Positions 53,560 through 60,999 of a DNA stretch of 64,000 nucleotides are shown here, piece by piece (position 1 is the stretch's first letter; the number at the start of each line of letters is the position of its first letter). The notes below the pieces were generated by a model. The model saw only the letters and a program-made list of their open reading frames with translations. It made no database searches and was not told the DNA's origin. This DNA is from JAFGXT01 sp963677165 (GTDB taxonomy: Bacteria > Verrucomicrobiota > Lentisphaeria > Victivallales > SZUA-371). A program made the translations under genes and the position numbers. The stretch lies in NCBI GenBank assembly GCA_963677165.2, contig CAXXSX010000001.1, forward strand, positions 744,001 through 808,000, written 5' to 3'.

Positions 53560-55029
53560 TCATTTCGCTTTATTGCCTTGTTTTTTATCCGTTTTCTTTT
53601 GAGGACGAATCAGTGCAAAGGTATTTCTTCTGCCATATCGGTCCGGAGTGCCTCCGGGATTGCCGCCTTTGTCTATTCCATTCTTTCCCTCACTGTAGAT
53701 ATAACATCCATTAACGTGTTTTTTTGCGTCATTGGCTTGTATAAAGGGACCGAAGAGCATTCCTGGTTTCTTTGAGGTATTGCTTTTGGGTGGGATCGTT
53801 TGAAAATGATAGTCATAATTTCCTTTAAAATAGTGAAAGGGGTTGCCGTTGACAGGATTAATTGGAATCTTGTCCAAAAATTCCGGAACCAGTTGTTCGA
53901 GTTTATCCGGATAGTCGCCGTATTTTCTGCGATAAAGTTCCGCGGCGAGTCCGCATTTCGCCATGCGCAAATAACCTCTGACAACGGCAACCTTAAGGGT
54001 TGTTTTAAGAAATGGATATATACAGTGTCCCAGATCGTAATATCGTGGTAAATTCATAGATGTGACCATCTTATTGGTTATAATTCCTTTGTTTTTGTAA
54101 TAGTCTTGTGGATGTAAATTGATAATTTGTATCATTAATTCCAGGAATTTGGCAGAATCATGATTATAAAACATTCTCCTAAGTAGCCAGTATGGAAAAA
54201 AAGTATTCCATCGAAATTCGGTAAAATATGGTTTTTTTATGAAATAGACGGTATAGTGTCCCGTTTCAAAAAGACAGATTTTTCTCCAGATTTCAGGAAG
54301 TTGCTTATCTAATTTATCCAGCTTTTGTATTTCAGTTAGCAGAGTTTTATTGTAGAGGTGGACATTGTTTACAACGTCTTCAAGCAAACGCATACGAATT
54401 GATTCAATTGCTGCTGTTATTATGATCGATAAAGGTATTGGTTCATATAGCGCAATATCCCTGATTTTAGACTCATTGTCTATCATTTTGTATGCAAGTG
54501 CCGGATTGTTATTTTTGATTGTCTGAAAACAACGAATCTTACTGAGTTGCGCAAATCTAGTAAATAGACCACAACTCGACAGTCCAAATACTTCATTCCA
54601 ATTTTGAGTTTGCCTGACAACCCGGTAGTTTACTAATTGGTCAATTAATGACGCCGTGTCTTCGTTGCTTTTTAAATACTTATCAATCTCCGGACATTTC
54701 TTTGCAGATTGATATGTCAAATAATTACCGTTGATAATAGTACTTGCGGCAATATCGTCATAATTTAACTTGACATAGGCTTTTTCCGCTTCTCTGCATA
54801 CTTCAATCCCGTTTTGTTCAGGAGGAAATGTATCGTAAAGTTTTTTTAGGTCTTCCACAGTAGTAGGAATACCCTGAGCCGCAGCATTATCTAGTTGTAT
54901 ATCTAACTGGCGTCTTCCTATTTGAATAATGGCAAACGGGATGGAGGCTATGCACACCAGCAGAGCAAATATAATAATAATCAGATTTAACTTGAAATAC
55001 GATTTTTTCTGCTTGTTTTCGGTGCCCAT
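53560..55029 (-). CDS. First copy of the tandem paralogous membrane protein family
   Basis: A 489-residue protein with a basic N-terminus (MGTENKQKKSYFKLN), one transmembrane helix (about 14-34), a helical extracytoplasmic region and the same C-terminal domain as its neighbours: CGLAAELYRRKYGDYPDK, EFLDKIPINPVNG, HYFKGNYDY, then HVNGCYIYSEG and NTFALIRPQKK. ATG follows GGGGAGCAGG. It lies 65 nt downstream of aroC on the same strand and may be read from that transcript. I recognise no named family; the C-terminal segment resembles the pseudopilin-derived domain of many Planctomycetes and Lentisphaerota proteins. Confidence 0.82.
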   Translation of the reverse strand: MGTENKQKKSYFKLNLIIIIFALLVCIASIPFAIIQIGRRQLDIQLDNAAAQGIPTTVEDLKKLYDTFPPEQNGIEVCREAEKAYVKLNYDDIAASTIINGNYLTYQSAKKCPEIDKYLKSNEDTASLIDQLVNYRVVRQTQNWNEVFGLSSCGLFTRFAQLSKIRCFQTIKNNNPALAYKMIDNESKIRDIALYEPIPLSIIITAAIESIRMRLLEDVVNNVHLYNKTLLTEIQKLDKLDKQLPEIWRKICLFETGHYTVYFIKKPYFTEFRWNTFFPYWLLRRMFYNHDSAKFLELMIQIINLHPQDYYKNKGIITNKMVTSMNLPRYYDLGHCIYPFLKTTLKVAVVRGYLRMAKCGLAAELYRRKYGDYPDKLEQLVPEFLDKIPINPVNGNPFHYFKGNYDYHFQTIPPKSNTSKKPGMLFGPFIQANDAKKHVNGCYIYSEGKNGIDKGGNPGGTPDRYGRRNTFALIRPQKKTDKKQGNKAK

Positions 55030-55094
55030 CCTGCTCCCCGCTGGACTTGATTATTCAGGTTTTGATGTGTTGCTGAAGTCAATACAAAAAAGTA

Positions 55095-56150
55095 TTAAAC
55101 GTGCATTGCCTTCTGGCGTTTCAGATGGTCAGCAAGAACGATTGCCGCCATTGCTTCTACTACCGGCACAATACGCGCGAAGATGCAGGGGTCATGTCGT
55201 CCGTAAGTCTGGCATTCTGTATCGTTACCTTCAAGATCAATCGTTTTTTGAGGCAGAGAAAGTGACGGTGTCGGTTTTACCGCGATTCTGAAAACAATAT
55301 CCTGTCCGGTGGAAATTCCGCCTGTGATACCTCCGGCATTGTTGCTGAGAAAACCTTTCGACGTAATTTCATCATTGTTTTCCTTGCCGGTCATATCGGC
55401 AGCGGCAAATCCGGCACCGAATTCAATGCCTTTTACTGCCCCGAGGGACAGCATGGCTTTGCCCAGTTCAGCATCGAGCTTGTCAAATACCGGTTCGCCG
55501 AGTCCTGCAGGAACACCGGTGATCACGCATTCGACGATGCCGCCGAGGCTGTTGCCTTCTTCACGGGCCTTGACCACTTTTTCAATGATCTTTTTTGCCG
55601 CTTCAGCATCAGCCGCGCGAACAATATTACGTTCGATTTCCTCGACGTCGATATTTTTACATTCGATTCCGGCTCCACGTTTTACGTAGGCGGTGATCTT
55701 AATATCCTGTTGTTTCAGGATCATTTTTGCTACGGCTCCGGCGGCTACTCTGGCTGCGGTTTCGCGTCCTGAGGAACGTCCGCCGCCGCGATAGTCACGG
55801 ATACCGTATTTTTGCTGATAGGCATAATCCGCGTGACCCGGACGAAAGATGTCCTTGATCTTGTCGTACGACGTTGGGCGTGCGTCACGGTTCTGAACCA
55901 TCATCATGAGCGGGGTGCCAGTGGTTTTTCCCTGGAATACGCCGGACATGACATGAATCATGTCTGATTCATTACGCGGAGTTGAAATATCTGACTGGCC
56001 GGGTTTGCGCCGGTCCATTTCTTTCTGTATCTCTTTTTCTGAAAAATCCATTCCGGGAGTTACGCCTTCAATGATCACGCCGACAGCTCCGCCGTGCGAT
56101 TCGCCGAAGGTGGTTATCCTGAATTCCTGTCCGAATACGCTACCTGGCAT
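55095..56150 (-). CDS. aroC: Chorismate synthase
   Basis: A 351-residue chorismate synthase, the last step of the shikimate pathway: 5-enolpyruvylshikimate 3-phosphate to chorismate with reduced FMN. FRITTFGESHGGAVGVIIEG opens it, RPGHADYAYQQKYGIRDYRGGGRSSGRETAARVAAGA is the central signature, and GGITGGISTGQDI lies near 270. It overlaps aroK by 11 nt, so the two are coupled. Chorismate also feeds the pabBC product encoded near the other end of the window. Confidence 0.96.
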   Translation of the reverse strand: MPGSVFGQEFRITTFGESHGGAVGVIIEGVTPGMDFSEKEIQKEMDRRKPGQSDISTPRNESDMIHVMSGVFQGKTTGTPLMMMVQNRDARPTSYDKIKDIFRPGHADYAYQQKYGIRDYRGGGRSSGRETAARVAAGAVAKMILKQQDIKITAYVKRGAGIECKNIDVEEIERNIVRAADAEAAKKIIEKVVKAREEGNSLGGIVECVITGVPAGLGEPVFDKLDAELGKAMLSLGAVKGIEFGAGFAAADMTGKENNDEITSKGFLSNNAGGITGGISTGQDIVFRIAVKPTPSLSLPQKTIDLEGNDTECQTYGRHDPCIFARIVPVVEAMAAIVLADHLKRQKAMHV

Positions 56151-56679
56151 CGATCTTCTCCCTGATTTGATTAAAAATTATGTTTTTTGCCTCGCTTAAC
56201 GGCATATCTTCCAGTTCAATAACGAGGTTGGCACAGTTAAGATAATACGGTTCACGCCGTTTGTACAGCTCAGTAAAGCTTTCCAGCGGTCGTTTGGGGT
56301 CGATGAATGACGGAAGACCGCGTCGTTTTACCCGGTTAAACAGTACTGTCGGCGGCAGTTTTAGAAATACGACCAAGCCCAGTTGTTTCATCTGTTCCTG
56401 AATTTTATCGTTTACCGGCATGCCGCCGCCCATTGATACTACGTTGTGACTACCGAGTTTTAACAACAGGTCCATTACCGATTCTTCAAGCGCTTTAAAG
56501 CCGTCGGCTCCGGTTTGCCCGTAGATTTCACGAACGCTCAGCTTGCTGCCGTTACGACGGTTGTACGAATCCTGAAGCATGTCGTCGGTATCATAAAATT
56601 TATACTGCATTTGTGCGGCAACCGCTTTCCCATGGGTGCTTTTGCCGCAGTGTTTCATGCCGATAAAAACAATATTCAT
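56140..56679 (-). CDS. aroK: Shikimate kinase
   Basis: A 179-residue shikimate kinase. Walker A GMKHCGKST (7-15), the shikimate-binding DTDD (30-33), VREIYGQTGADGFKALE, MGGGMPV and the RRGLPSF lid region are all in place. It phosphorylates shikimate with ATP. It lies 12 nt after ychF and overlaps aroC, forming an operon. Confidence 0.94.
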   Translation of the reverse strand: MNIVFIGMKHCGKSTHGKAVAAQMQYKFYDTDDMLQDSYNRRNGSKLSVREIYGQTGADGFKALEESVMDLLLKLGSHNVVSMGGGMPVNDKIQEQMKQLGLVVFLKLPPTVLFNRVKRRGLPSFIDPKRPLESFTELYKRREPYYLNCANLVIELEDMPLSEAKNIIFNQIREKIDAR

Positions 56680-56691
56680 AGCGATCTCCCG

Positions 56692-57792
56692 CTAAACTGA
56701 GAATCTGACGTGAATGGAATCGCCGTCTTTAACCACATAATCCTTTCCTTCTATGCGGAGTTTGCCCGCGGTTTGAGCCGCGTTCCAGCCGCCGAATTCA
56801 ACCATATCCTCATATGACACGGTTTCCATACGGATAAATCCGCGGCAGAGGTCGGTATGGATTTTACCCGCAGCTTCCGGGGCAGGGGTGCCCGCTGTAA
56901 CGGTCCACGCGTGTGCTTCCTGGGGACCAACCGTAAAGAATGTAATATAGTTGAGCAGGCGATAACCTGTATGAATTACTTTAACCAGACCACTTTCTTT
57001 AATACCCATATCCTCAAGGAACATCTGGGCCTCTTCTTCTGTGAGCTGTGCCAGTTCTTCTTCGATCTTACCGCAGACCGGCACGACTTCCATGCCTTTG
57101 TCTGCTGCCGCTTTCACCAGTCCTGCGGTCAGCTCGTCCTCGCCGAAAGATGACAAGGTGTCTTCATCGACGTTTGCCACGACAAATGCGGGCATCATTG
57201 AAATCAGTCCAAGACTTTTTACCACAGCTACTTCAGCTGGATTTTCCTTGTTGTATTCCGGCAGTTCGCCGTTGCCGAGAGAGATGGCGAACTTTTCCGC
57301 CATTTCCAGCTCCAGCTTCAGGCTCTTATCGCCAGAGCGAGCGGCTTTCTTGTTTTTGTGAATACGCTTTTCGAGCGATTCAAGGTCAGCCAGCATCAGC
57401 TCGGTCATGATTACATCCAGGTCGTGAACCGGATTCAGTTTGCCGTCCACATGAACCACGTCGTCATCGGCAAATGCTCGTACTACGTGAGCGATCGCGT
57501 CGACGTTTCGGATGTGACCTAGAAACTGATTGCCGAGTCCCTGTCCCTGGCTGGCACCTTCCACCAGTCCGGCGATATCGATAAATTTGAGGGTTGTTGG
57601 AATGATCTTAGCCGACTTTTCCAGTTCTGCCAGAACCTTGAGTCGGTCATCCGGCACCGGTACAATTCCGGTGTTAGGTTCAATTGTACAGAACGGAAAG
57701 TTAGCTGATGCTGCTCCGCCTTTACTTAACGCGTTAAAAATAGTAGACTTGCCCACATTAGGAAGTCCAACAAAACCACATGAGAATCCCAT
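56692..57792 (-). CDS. ychF: Obg-like P-loop ATPase YchF
   Basis: A 366-residue YchF/OLA1-type translation-associated ATPase. GLPNVGKST is the P loop, NVDED replaces the GTPase NKxD motif as expected for this ATP-specific branch, and the C-terminal TGS domain (HTDLCRGFIRMETVSYEDMVEFGG, then KDYVVKDGDSIHVRF) is complete. ATG at 57792 gives the family's usual length and an AAGG site is near; an in-frame ATG 24 codons further upstream is unlikely. First gene of the ychF-aroK-aroC block. Confidence 0.96.
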   Translation of the reverse strand: MGFSCGFVGLPNVGKSTIFNALSKGGAASANFPFCTIEPNTGIVPVPDDRLKVLAELEKSAKIIPTTLKFIDIAGLVEGASQGQGLGNQFLGHIRNVDAIAHVVRAFADDDVVHVDGKLNPVHDLDVIMTELMLADLESLEKRIHKNKKAARSGDKSLKLELEMAEKFAISLGNGELPEYNKENPAEVAVVKSLGLISMMPAFVVANVDEDTLSSFGEDELTAGLVKAAADKGMEVVPVCGKIEEELAQLTEEEAQMFLEDMGIKESGLVKVIHTGYRLLNYITFFTVGPQEAHAWTVTAGTPAPEAAGKIHTDLCRGFIRMETVSYEDMVEFGGWNAAQTAGKLRIEGKDYVVKDGDSIHVRFSV

Positions 57793-57940
57793 ATATATAA
57801 ACCTTATTTTATTGTTTTCTAAATTTACAGCCGATAATCTACACCCCTTAACCCTCTGCGTCAAAACCCGTCATAAGAAAACCGGTGAATTACCTGCTCG
57901 AAAAGTTGTCTGCTGTGTAAAATATCTTTGATATTACACA

Positions 57941-57968
57941 TTGAATAGAATATTATTTAGGTTATATT
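57941..57968 (+). promoter_or_regulatory. Candidate promoter of the pilin-like lipoprotein gene
   Basis: TTGAAT (57941-57946), 16-nt spacer, TATATT (57963-57968), 31 nt before the ATG. The hexamers and spacing are identical to those at 21853-21880. Confidence 0.45.
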
Positions 57969-57999
57969 GGGATTATTCAATAATCAACAGGAGGTGGAT

Positions 58000-59820
58000 A
58001 TGCTGAAAAAACATTCAGTGAGATTCTGGTCGCTAACTAGTGTTGCTTTAATCGCAATGATTGGGAGCGCGGTATTGTGTACCCAGGGATGTAAAAAGAA
58101 AACCCAAAAGCCGGAACTAAAAATCAAGCCGGTTGTGAAAACAAATTTTAATGCAGTGACTTCGAAACTTGATCCCGGCGGTCAATTCTATATGTTTGCC
58201 GATACGACCAGCCTGATGGAAAAAGTGGAAAAGGGGATTGTCGAGTTAAAACAGACAATTACCACTGCTGTTAGAGAACCTGATTCAAAGAAGCAGGTTA
58301 ATGCTGTTGCTGAACTTCTTCTCAGCTGCTATAAAAGTAGTGGAGTGGGACAGATTGGCGGTCTTGGTGCAAGTTGTGTGAAAACCGGTCCGGAACTCTA
58401 TCATAATAAAGTAGTTTTGCATAAGAATGTCGGTGTTGAGGCTGTCTTGCCGTTCTGGCAGTTCATGGGAACCGCTTCGCATGATCTTAAACTGTTGAAG
58501 ATGCTGCCGAAAAATACAGTAGCCGCCAATTTCTCGGATATGGATGCCGAGTTGATTGGGAAGTGGATCAGTGGCGAAATTGAAAAATCCAATATTCCGG
58601 ATGCCGTTAAGGCTCTGAAGAATGTTCAGACCCAATTTAAAATGTTTACCGGCATGGAATTGAGTAAGTTTGCCGCCGGATATAACGGTCAGGCTGGAAT
58701 GTTCATTACGATTAACGACCAGAAAACCAGTATGATTCCTGTTGTCAGTAAAATGGTAAAGGTGCCTGAATTTGCCATCGCAATTGTGATTGCCGTAAAA
58801 GACAATTCGATTCGCGACCTCATCAAAGCAAAGGTTTCTCAGATGATGCCATTGAAGCCGAGCAATGAGAACGGAATTGAAATGCTTTCCATGGATCGTC
58901 TGCCGATGCCGTTCAAGCTTCAGCCGGTAGTCGCTTCCGGTAAAGGTCTGCTGGTTATTGCGTCGGCTCCTGATATCGTGAAAGACTTCTTTTCAGATAA
59001 GGCTGAAAAGCTTGTGGTTGATCCTGAATTTAAAGCCCTCTCCGAAAATATGCCTCTGAAAGGCAATGGTTTCTGTTATGCGGGGAAAAAATTTTCCGAA
59101 ACGATTTCTTCTATCCAGAGTGAAATAATGAAAGCATCTGCAGGAAAACAGATTCCGAATATCGCAAATAAACTGTATGGTAATATTGTCTCATTCGGAG
59201 TTCATATGGTGGATAAAGACGGTTATGTATTCGTTTCTAATTCCAATATGAATTTGGCGAATGCTGTCATCGGAAATGTTACGCTTGCTCCCATGGCTTT
59301 GATGGCTGGAACTATGCTTCCCGCGCTGAACAGTTCTCGCAAAAAAGCTCGTCGAATTTCTAGTACAAGAAATTTGAAACAGATTGGTATTGCATTGAAG
59401 CAATATGCTATGGATCAGAAGGATTATTTTCCGAAACAGGATGGAGCTGCCGGGTTTGAGGAACTGAGAGTAGAAGAATACCTGACCGATCCCAAAGCAT
59501 ATGTTTGTTCCAGCACAGATGATAAGCCTGCGTTAAAGGGAATGAACCTTACTGAGGCTAATGTTAGTTATGTATATTTTGGGGGAGGATTAAAGGAAAG
59601 CACAGATACGGTTAATTTCCCGCTGGTCTTTGATAAGCCGGGAAATCAAAGTAAGACCGTGAATGTTCTTTTTGGTGACGGGCATGTTGAAATACTCAAT
59701 ATCCCTTATAAAACCTGCACTGATATCGCAAGACATCTTTCAAGCAGGCTTTCTCCTAAGATGAAAAAGATTCTGATGGAAAAAGCGCAAAAATATGATC
59801 GTGAACATGGTTTGAAATAA
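58000..59820 (+). CDS. Lipoprotein with internal pseudopilin-like module
   Basis: A 606-residue protein. A lipoprotein signal peptide ends at about residue 32 (VLCTQGC). Residues about 40-420 are an extracytoplasmic domain of unknown fold with FYMFADTTSLMEKVE at the start. From about residue 425, APMALMAGTMLPALNSSRKKARRI and SSTRNLKQIGIALKQYA mirror the helix and SCxxNLKQLG segment of pseudopilins, and the tail has VLFGDGHVE, the DG motif. So a pilin-type module sits at the C-terminus of a lipoprotein, with its own leader lost. ATG at 58000 follows a perfect AGGAGG. A promoter and a terminator mark it as monocistronic. Confidence 0.82.
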   Translation: MLKKHSVRFWSLTSVALIAMIGSAVLCTQGCKKKTQKPELKIKPVVKTNFNAVTSKLDPGGQFYMFADTTSLMEKVEKGIVELKQTITTAVREPDSKKQVNAVAELLLSCYKSSGVGQIGGLGASCVKTGPELYHNKVVLHKNVGVEAVLPFWQFMGTASHDLKLLKMLPKNTVAANFSDMDAELIGKWISGEIEKSNIPDAVKALKNVQTQFKMFTGMELSKFAAGYNGQAGMFITINDQKTSMIPVVSKMVKVPEFAIAIVIAVKDNSIRDLIKAKVSQMMPLKPSNENGIEMLSMDRLPMPFKLQPVVASGKGLLVIASAPDIVKDFFSDKAEKLVVDPEFKALSENMPLKGNGFCYAGKKFSETISSIQSEIMKASAGKQIPNIANKLYGNIVSFGVHMVDKDGYVFVSNSNMNLANAVIGNVTLAPMALMAGTMLPALNSSRKKARRISSTRNLKQIGIALKQYAMDQKDYFPKQDGAAGFEELRVEEYLTDPKAYVCSSTDDKPALKGMNLTEANVSYVYFGGGLKESTDTVNFPLVFDKPGNQSKTVNVLFGDGHVEILNIPYKTCTDIARHLSSRLSPKMKKILMEKAQKYDREHGLK

Positions 59821-59840
59821 AACGTTACTGTATATTTATA

Positions 59841-59869
59841 AAGCCGCAGTCAATCAGACTGCGGCTTTT
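59841..59869 (+). terminator. Intrinsic terminator after the lipoprotein gene
   Basis: AAGCCGCAGTC (59841-59851) pairs with GACTGCGGCTT (59857-59867), loop AATCA, followed by T residues. Confidence 0.85.
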
Positions 59870-59903
59870 CATTAAAACCGGAGTTTTATAGAAGAATATT
59901 TTT

Positions 59904-60275
59904 ATGACGACTAACAAAAAAATTATTGAGCTGGAAGAGGAGTTACGTCAGGCAATGTTAAACAGCGATGTTGAAAAACTTGATGTACTTATCGATGATT
60001 CTCTGGTCTTTACGATCCCAAATGGAGTGGTTGCAAATAAGTCAATGGATTTACAGTCATATAATTCAGGGATTCAGCAGATCAGGTCACTGATTCCTTC
60101 CGAACAAACCGTTACAATTCATGAGAATACAGCGGTGGTGACTGTGAAAATGGAGTTGGAAGGCACTTTTCAGGAGCAGGATATTTCCGGCTCCTATCGC
60201 TATTTACGGGTGTGGAAGTGCGATGGTCCACAAATACGTATTATTGCAGGTTCAGCTGCTTTAATTCAAAATTGA
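59904..60275 (+). CDS. NTF2-like (SnoaL/DUF4440-type) small protein
   Basis: A 123-residue cytosolic protein with an NTF2-like fold pattern: an N-terminal helix (IIELEEELRQAMLNSDVEKLDVLID), then alternating strands (LVFTIPNGVV, TVTIHENTAVVTVKMELEG, YRYLRVWKC). DUF4440-like members act as small-molecule-binding or isomerase scaffolds, mostly undefined. It follows the terminator by 34 nt and so probably has its own promoter. Function is not predictable. Confidence 0.75.
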   Translation: MTTNKKIIELEEELRQAMLNSDVEKLDVLIDDSLVFTIPNGVVANKSMDLQSYNSGIQQIRSLIPSEQTVTIHENTAVVTVKMELEGTFQEQDISGSYRYLRVWKCDGPQIRIIAGSAALIQN

Positions 60276-60330
60276 TTTTTTTAGAACCTTTATTTTTATA
60301 ATGTAGATTTTTTGATGTTTCTCGGGGCTT

Positions 60331-60498
60331 ATGTTGTTTTATGACAAAGCCGGTGGAAACTTTTCACTTGCGTGCTACCGCGTCCGTATTTTCAGTCGGC
60401 TTCCTTTAGCAAAAAAAATCAAATATACTATTACAATTCTGGTGGTTTGCGCTTTTATGTGTTTTTTTACTTTAAATTTCGGATTGGATAAAAGTTAA
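60331..60498 (+). CDS. Possible small single-pass membrane protein
   Basis: A 55-codon frame from ATG 60331 to TAA 60496-60498. The product begins MLFYDKAGGNFSLACYRVRI, has basic residues at SRLPLAKKIK, then a hydrophobic stretch TITILVVCAFMCFFTLNF and a short DKS end, as expected for a single-pass membrane protein with an inside N-terminus. Its first half is more GC-rich than its flanks. The ribosome site is weak (CGGGG) and no homolog is recognised, so it may be chance. It is the only coding-like frame I see in the 60276-60985 gap. Confidence 0.4.
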   Translation: MLFYDKAGGNFSLACYRVRIFSRLPLAKKIKYTITILVVCAFMCFFTLNFGLDKS

Positions 60499-60792
60499 TC
60501 GGCTGGTAACTGATATAGTAACAATGCTTTATGATATTTTAGAAAAGATGTTTTATAATGTATAGGTATTCTTATAAAAATTATATTGTTTTATCTTGTT
60601 GAAATAGAGTAAGTTAAAAAAATAAATATTTTTTTAGGATATTTCGGCGTTAGGACTTGGAAAATCGGAAAATTGATATATAATTTTAGTTCAATTTTCT
60701 TCCAGGAAATTACCTCAGGCGTATTCGTGACGCTTTAGCAGAAACGAATATTCCTGGAGCATGTAACAGGGGTCTTGAGGAGAAAATTATAG

Positions 60793-60822
60793 TTGACAAG
60801 ACTCGTGTGAAATGCGTATTCT
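60793..60822 (+). promoter_or_regulatory. Promoter upstream of the symporter
   Basis: A perfect TTGACA (60793-60798), 18-nt spacer and TATTCT (60817-60822). Transcription would start near 60829, about 155 nt before the symporter ATG. Confidence 0.55.
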
Positions 60823-60829
60823 CGGGTAT

Positions 60830-60909
60830 GAATGGCCTTCTTATCCATTCGTAAATGTGTGCTTACACAATATTCCAGATTTACGTCTTGCCAGTATTGG
60901 CTTTTTTTT
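60830..60909 (+). promoter_or_regulatory. Structured leader with terminator-like end before the symporter
   Basis: Directly after the promoter, three hairpins line up: GAATGG/CCATTC (60830-60850); CGTAAAT/ATTTACG (60850-60885) with an inner GTGT-GCTT-ACAC; and GCCA-GTAT-TGGC (60890-60901) followed by eight T residues (60902-60909). This order resembles an attenuator or small regulatory RNA. The last stem is only 4 bp, so termination efficiency is uncertain, and I match it to no known riboswitch class. Confidence 0.4.
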
Positions 60910-60963
60910 GCATGATTCTTGAAATAAGAGAAAGAGAAAGAGACAGGAGTCAAGGAGCGAAAA

Positions 60964-60999
60964 ATGAACAAGAATGGAGTAACAGATGCACTGGATTGA
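60964..60999 (+). CDS. Mini-ORF overlapping the symporter start
   Basis: ATG at 60964 sits six nt after a strong AAGGAG (60952-60957) and opens an 11-codon frame, MNKNGVTDALD, ending at TGA 60997-60999. It overlaps the symporter start (60986) in another frame. The ribosome site is better than the GGAG of the symporter itself, so ribosomes may load here first. It may be a coupling leader peptide; protein function is not implied. Confidence 0.4.
   Translation: MNKNGVTDALD

Noticed and set aside
60351..60405. Three-way-junction-like RNA (AAGCCG/CGGCTT outer stem)
   Set aside because: The stems are short and the whole segment lies inside a plausible 55-codon gene; chance pairing is likely.
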